Below are positions 59,029 to 64,000 of a DNA stretch of 64,000 nucleotides, piece by piece. Source of the DNA: Tipula vernalis (taxonomy: Eukaryota; Arthropoda; Insecta; Diptera; Tipulidae); assembly GCA_958295665.1 (NCBI GenBank), contig OY282558.1, positions 63,228,789 through 63,292,788 of the forward strand. Direction: 5' to 3'. How positions within the stretch are numbered: position 1 is the first letter of the stretch; every line of letters starts with the position of its first letter. Under the pieces are notes generated by a model, which had not been told where the DNA came from, made no database searches, and worked only from the letters and a program-made list of their open reading frames with translations. The translations under genes were made by a program, and so were the position numbers.

Positions 59029-61265
59029 ATGTATGGTTTAGCAATTACAGGTCCCGTGACCTATCATTTAAGGTATCTAGAACCGCAATCTGAGCACAAT
59101 TGCAGATTTTGGATTTTTACAGCTCTGAATCGGCTGAGCTATAGTAAGGTGATTTTCTTCGAATCGAATTTTCTACGAAATGTATGGTTTAGCAATTACA
59201 GGTCCCGTGACCTATCATTTAAGGTATCTAGAACCGCAATCTGAGCACAATTGCAGATTTTGGATTTTTACAGCTCTGAATCGGCTGAGCTATAGTAAGG
59301 TGATTTTCTTCGAATCGAATTTTCTACGAAATGTATGGTTTAGCAATTACAGGTCCCGTGACCTATTATTTGAGGTATGAAGAACCGCAATCTGAGCACA
59401 ATTGCAGATTTTGGATTTTTACAGCTCTGAATCGGCTGAGCTATAGTAAGGTGATTTTCTTCGAATCGAATTTGCTACGAAATGTATGGTTTAGCAATTA
59501 CAGGTCCCGTGACCTATCATTTAAGGTATCTAGAACCGCAATCTGAGCACAATTGCAGATTTTGGATTTTTACAGCTCTGAATCGGCTGAGCTATAGTAA
59601 GGTGATTTTCTTCGAATCGAATTTTCTACGAAATGTATGGTTTAGCAATTACAGGTCCCGTGACCTATCATTTAAGGTATCTAGAACCGCAATCTGAGCA
59701 CAATTGCAGATTTTGGATTTTTACAGCTCTGAATCGGCTGAGCTATAGTAAGGTGATTTTCTTCGAATCGAATTTTCTACGAAATGTATGGTTTAGCAAT
59801 TACAGGTCCCGTGACCTATCATTTAAGGTATCTAGAACCGCAATCTGAGCACAATTGCAGATTTTGGATTTTTACAGCTCTGAATCGGCTGAGCTATAGT
59901 AAGGTGATTTTCTTCGAATCGAATTTGCTACGAAATGTATGGTTTAGCAATTACAGGTCCCGTGACCTATTATTTGAGGTATGAAGAACCGCAATCTGAG
60001 CACAATTGCAGATTTTGGATTTTTGCAGCTCTGAATCGGCTGAGCTATAGTAAGGTGATTTTCTTCGAATCGAATTTGCTACGAAATGTATGGTTTAGCA
60101 ATTACAGGTCCCGTGACCTATCATTTAAGGTATCTAGAACCGCAATCTGAGCACAATTGCAGATTTTGGATTTTTACAGCTCTGAATCGGCTGAGCTATA
60201 GTAAGGTGATTTTCTTCGAATCGAATTTGCTACGAAATGTATGGTTTAGCAATTACAGGTCCCGTGACCTATTATTTGAGGTATGAAGAACCGCAATCTG
60301 AGCACAATTGCAGATTTTGGATTTTTACAGCTCTGAATCGGCTGAGCTATAGTAAGGTGATTTTCTTCGAATCGAATTTGCTACGAAATGTATGGTTTAG
60401 CAATTACAGGTCCCGTGACCTATCATTTAAGGTATCTAGAACCGCAATCTGAGCACAATTGCAGATTTTGGATTTTTACAGCTCTGAATCGGCTGAGCTA
60501 TAGTAAGGTGATTTTCTTCGAATCGAATTTTCTACGAAATGTATGGTTTAGCAATTACAGGTCCCGTGACCTATCATTTAAGGTATCTAGAACCGCAATC
60601 TGAGCACAATTGCAGATTTTGGATTTTTACAGCTCTGAATCGGCTGAGCTATAGTAAGGTGATTTTCTTCGAATCGAATTTGCTACGAAATGTATGGTTT
60701 AGCAATTACAGGTCCCGTGACCTATCATTTAAAGTATCTAGAACCGCAATCTGAGCACAATTGCAGATTTTGGATTTTTACAGCTCTGAATCGGCTGAGC
60801 TATAGTAAGGTGATTTTCTTCGAATCGAATTTTCTACGAAATGTATGGTTTAGCAATTACAGGTCCCGTGACCTATCATTTAAGGTATCTAGAACCGCAA
60901 TCTGAGCACAATTGCAGATTTTGGATTTTTACAGCTCTGAATCGGCTGAGCTATAGTAAGGTGATTTTCTTCGAATCGAATTTGCTACGAAATGTATGGT
61001 TTAGCAATTACAGGTCCCGTGACCTATCATTTAAAGTATCTAGAACCGCAATCTGAGCACAATTGCAGATTTTGGATTTTTACAGCTCTGAATCGGCTGA
61101 GCTATAGTAAGGTGATTTTCTTCGAATCGAATTTTCTACGAAATGTATGGTTTAGCAATTACAGGTCCCGTGACCTATCATTTAAGGTATGAAGAACCGC
61201 AATCTGAGCACAATTGCAGATTTTGGATTTTTACAGCTCTGAATCGGCTGAGCTATAGTAAGGTG
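59029..61265 (+). repeat. Longest run of A monomers
   Basis: Fifteen consecutive 151-bp units between B units. A pair with AAAGTATCTA (60731, 61033) recurs at 302 bases, showing dimer-scale copying within the run. Confidence 0.9.
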
Positions 61266-64000
61266 ATTTCTTCGAATCGATTTTTCTGTGAAATGTATGG
61301 AAATAATCAACCAATTTCAACGCGGTTTGGCATAACAATTACAGGTCTTGAGACCTATCATTTGAGGTATCAAGAACCGCAATCGGAGCACAATTGCAGA
61401 TTTTGGATTTTTACAGCTCTGAATCGGCTGAGCTATAGTAAGGTGATTTTTTTCGAATCGAATTTGCTACGAAATGTATGGTTTAGCAATTACAGGTCCC
61501 GTGACCTATTATTTGAGGTATGAAGAACCGCAATCTGAGCACAATTGCAGATTTTGGATTTTTACAGCTCTGAATCGGCTGAGCTATAGTAAGGTGATTT
61601 CTTCGAATCGATTTTTCTGTGAAATGTATGGAAATAATCAACCAATTTCAACGCGGTTTGGCATAACAATTACAGGTCTTGAGACCTATCATTTGAGGTA
61701 TCAAGAACCGCAATCGGAGCACAATTGCAGATTTTGGATTTTTACAGCTCTGAATCGGCTGAGCTATAGTAAGGTGATTTTCTTCGAATCGAATTTTCTA
61801 CGAAATGTATGGTTTAGCAATTACAGGTCCCGTGACCTATCATTTAAGGTATCTAGAACCGCAATCTGAGCACAATTGCAGATTTTGGATTTTTACAGCT
61901 CTGAATCGGCTGAGCTATAGTAAGGTGATTTTCTTCGAATCGAATTTGCTACGAAATGTATGGTTTAGCAATTACAGGTCCCGTGACCTATTATTTGAGG
62001 TATGAAGAACCGCAATCTGAGCACAATTGCAGATTTTGGATTTTTACAGCTCTGAATCGGCTGAGCTATAGTAAGGTGATTTCTTCGAATCGATTTTTCT
62101 GTGAAATGTATGGAAATAATCAACCAATTTCAACGCGGTTTGGCATAACAATTACAGGTCTTGAGACCTATCATTTGAGGTATCAAGAACCGCAATCTGA
62201 GCACAATTGCAGATTTTGGATTTTTACAGCTCTGAATCGGCTGAGCTATAGTAAGGTGATTTTTTTCGAATCGAATTTGCTACGAAATGTATGGTTTAGC
62301 AATTACAGGTCCCGTGACCTATTATTTGAGGTATGAAGAACCGCAATCTGAGCACAATTGCAGATTTTGGATTTTTACAGCTCTGAATCGGCTGAGCTAT
62401 AGTAAGGTGATTTCTTCGAATCGATTTTTCTGTGAAATGTATGGAAATAATCAACCAATTTCAACGCGGTTTGGCATAACAATTACAGGTCTTGAGACCT
62501 ATCATTTGAGGTATCAAGAACCGCAATCGGAGCACAATTGCAGATTTTGGATTTTTACAGCTCTGAATCGGCTGAGCTATAGTAAGGTGATTTTCTTCGA
62601 ATCGAATTTTCTACGAAATGTATGGTTTAGCAATTACAGGTCCCGTGACCTATTATTTGAGGTATGAAGAACCGCAATCTGAGCACAATTGCAGATTTTG
62701 GATTTTTACAGCTCTGAATCGGCTGAGCTATAAGGTGATTTTCTTCGAATCGAATTTGCTACGAAATGTATGGTTTAGCAATTACAGGTCCCGTGACCTA
62801 TTATTTGAGGTATGAAGAACCGCAATCTGAGCACAATTGCAGATTTTGGATTTTTACAGCTCTGAATCGGCTGAGCTATAGTAAGGTGATTTCTTCGAAT
62901 CGATTTTTCTGTGAAATGTATGGAAATAATCAACCAATTTCAACGCGGTTTGGCATAACAATTACAGGTCTTGAGACCTATCATTTGAGGTATCAAGAAC
63001 CGCAATCGAAGCACAATTGCAGATTTTGGATTTTTACAGCTCTGAATCGGCTGAGCTATAGTAAGGTGATTTTCTTCGAATCGAATTTGCTACGAAATGT
63101 ATGGTTTAGCAATTACAGGTCCCGTGACCTATTATTTGAGGTATGAAGAACCGCAATCTGAGCACAATTGCAGATTTTGGATTTTTACAGCTCTGAATCG
63201 GCTGAGCTATAGTAAGGTGATTTCTTCGAATCGATTTTTCTGTGAAATGTATGGAAATAATCAACCAATTTCAACGCGGTTTAGCATAACAATTACAGGT
63301 CTTGAGACCTATCATTTAAGGTATCAAGAACCGCAATCGGAGCACAATTGCAGATTTTGGATTTTTACAGCTCTGAATCGGCTGAGCTATAGTAAGGTGA
63401 TTTTCTTCGAATCGAATTTTCTACGAAATGTATGGTTTAGCAATTACAGGTCCCGTGACCTATCATTTAAGGTATCTAGAACCGCAATCTGAGCACAATT
63501 GCAGATTTTGGATTTTTACAGCTCTGAATCGGCTGAGCTATAGTAAGGTGATTTTCTTCGAATCGAATTTTCTACGAAATGTATGGTTTAGCAATTACAG
63601 GTCCCGTGACCTATCATTTAAGGTATCTAGAACCGCAATCTGAGCACAATTGCAGATTTTGGATTTTTACAGCTCTGAATCGGCTGAGCTATAGTAAGGT
63701 GATTTTCTTCGAATCGAATTTGCTACGAAATGTATGGTTTAGCAATTACAGGTCCCGTGACCTATCATTTAAGGTATCTAGAACCGCAATCGGAACACAA
63801 TTGCAGATTTTGGATTTTTACAGCTCTGAATCGGCTGAGCTATAGTAAGGTGATTTTCTTCGAATCGAATTTTCTACGAAATGTATGGTTTAGCAATTAC
63901 AGGTCCCGTGACCTATCATTTAAGGTATCTAGAACCGCAATCTGAGCACAATTGCAGATTTTGGATTTTTACAGCTCTGAATCGGCTGAGCTATAGTAAG

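Larger units (their letters stand above)
45377..64000 (+). repeat. Two-monomer satellite array, block 2 (continues past window end)
   Basis: About 115-120 units of the same A and B monomers. 45380-53000 is mainly AB dimers of 331 bp. From about 53000 A units become common, with long A runs at 55289-56770, 57310-58480 and 59029-61260. One A unit (about 62618-62765) lacks 3 bases, giving a 148-bp step. The first unit after the insertion is A/B mixed (GATTTTCTTCGAATCG then B-type CTGTGAAATG). The array runs off the window at 64000. Confidence 0.95.

Noticed and set aside
31491..64000. Regular repeats as a CRISPR array or protein repeat family
   Set aside because: Units are head-to-tail with no unique spacers, and the sequence is eukaryotic. 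It is a satellite.

Overview
This is a repeat-dominated eukaryotic window, most likely from an insect and probably a brachyceran fly. The evidence is AT-rich intergenic DNA with CATACATATGTATAC-type stretches, gypsy-type errantivirus and BEL/Pao elements with env genes, a Foldback element, R1/LOA-like LINEs, a piggyBac, and small intron-poor secreted-protein genes with insect-type TATA boxes. The species cannot be told from the sequence alone. The overall picture is pericentromeric or other heterochromatic DNA.

Layout. 1-8100: two paralogous small secreted-protein genes (998-1714 minus, spliced; 7042-7431 plus) face away from each other. Between them lie a decayed BEL/Pao element (about 2080-4980) and a ~1 kb tandem duplication (5155-6147 / 6148-7125) that copied the promoter and signal-peptide exon of the second gene. 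8430-10895: a LINE relic on the plus strand, invaded by an internally deleted R1-like LINE on the minus strand. 11957-12314: a third small secreted-protein locus, apparently frameshifted. 12452-22320: a three-level nest. The second LTR-like repeat of an unclassified element is split by a gypsy-type errantivirus (14337-22197, 4-bp target duplication), whose env is split by a LINE (about 16064-19340). 22331-27940: a second BEL/Pao element (minus), whose env is split by an intact-looking 2001-bp Foldback/MULE element (22850-24850) with a perfect 9-bp target duplication. 28040-29780: a Helitron-type gene relic carrying a DUF6570-like region and a peptidase-C76-like domain.

From about 31107 to the window end the DNA is one satellite array made of two related monomers: A (151 bp) and B (180 bp, with an extra ~29 bp). 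They are arranged as AB dimers (331 bp), runs of A, runs of B, and longer higher-order copies. At 42569-45376 the array is interrupted by a TA-duplicating inverted-repeat element that itself carries a piggyBac (43276-45281, TTAA duplication).

Only the three small secreted-protein loci look like host genes, and only the first two have intact reading frames. All transposon coding regions seen are broken by stops, frameshifts or deletions. The many open frames in the satellite (up to 666 codons) follow from the monomer lacking stops in one frame and are not annotated as genes.
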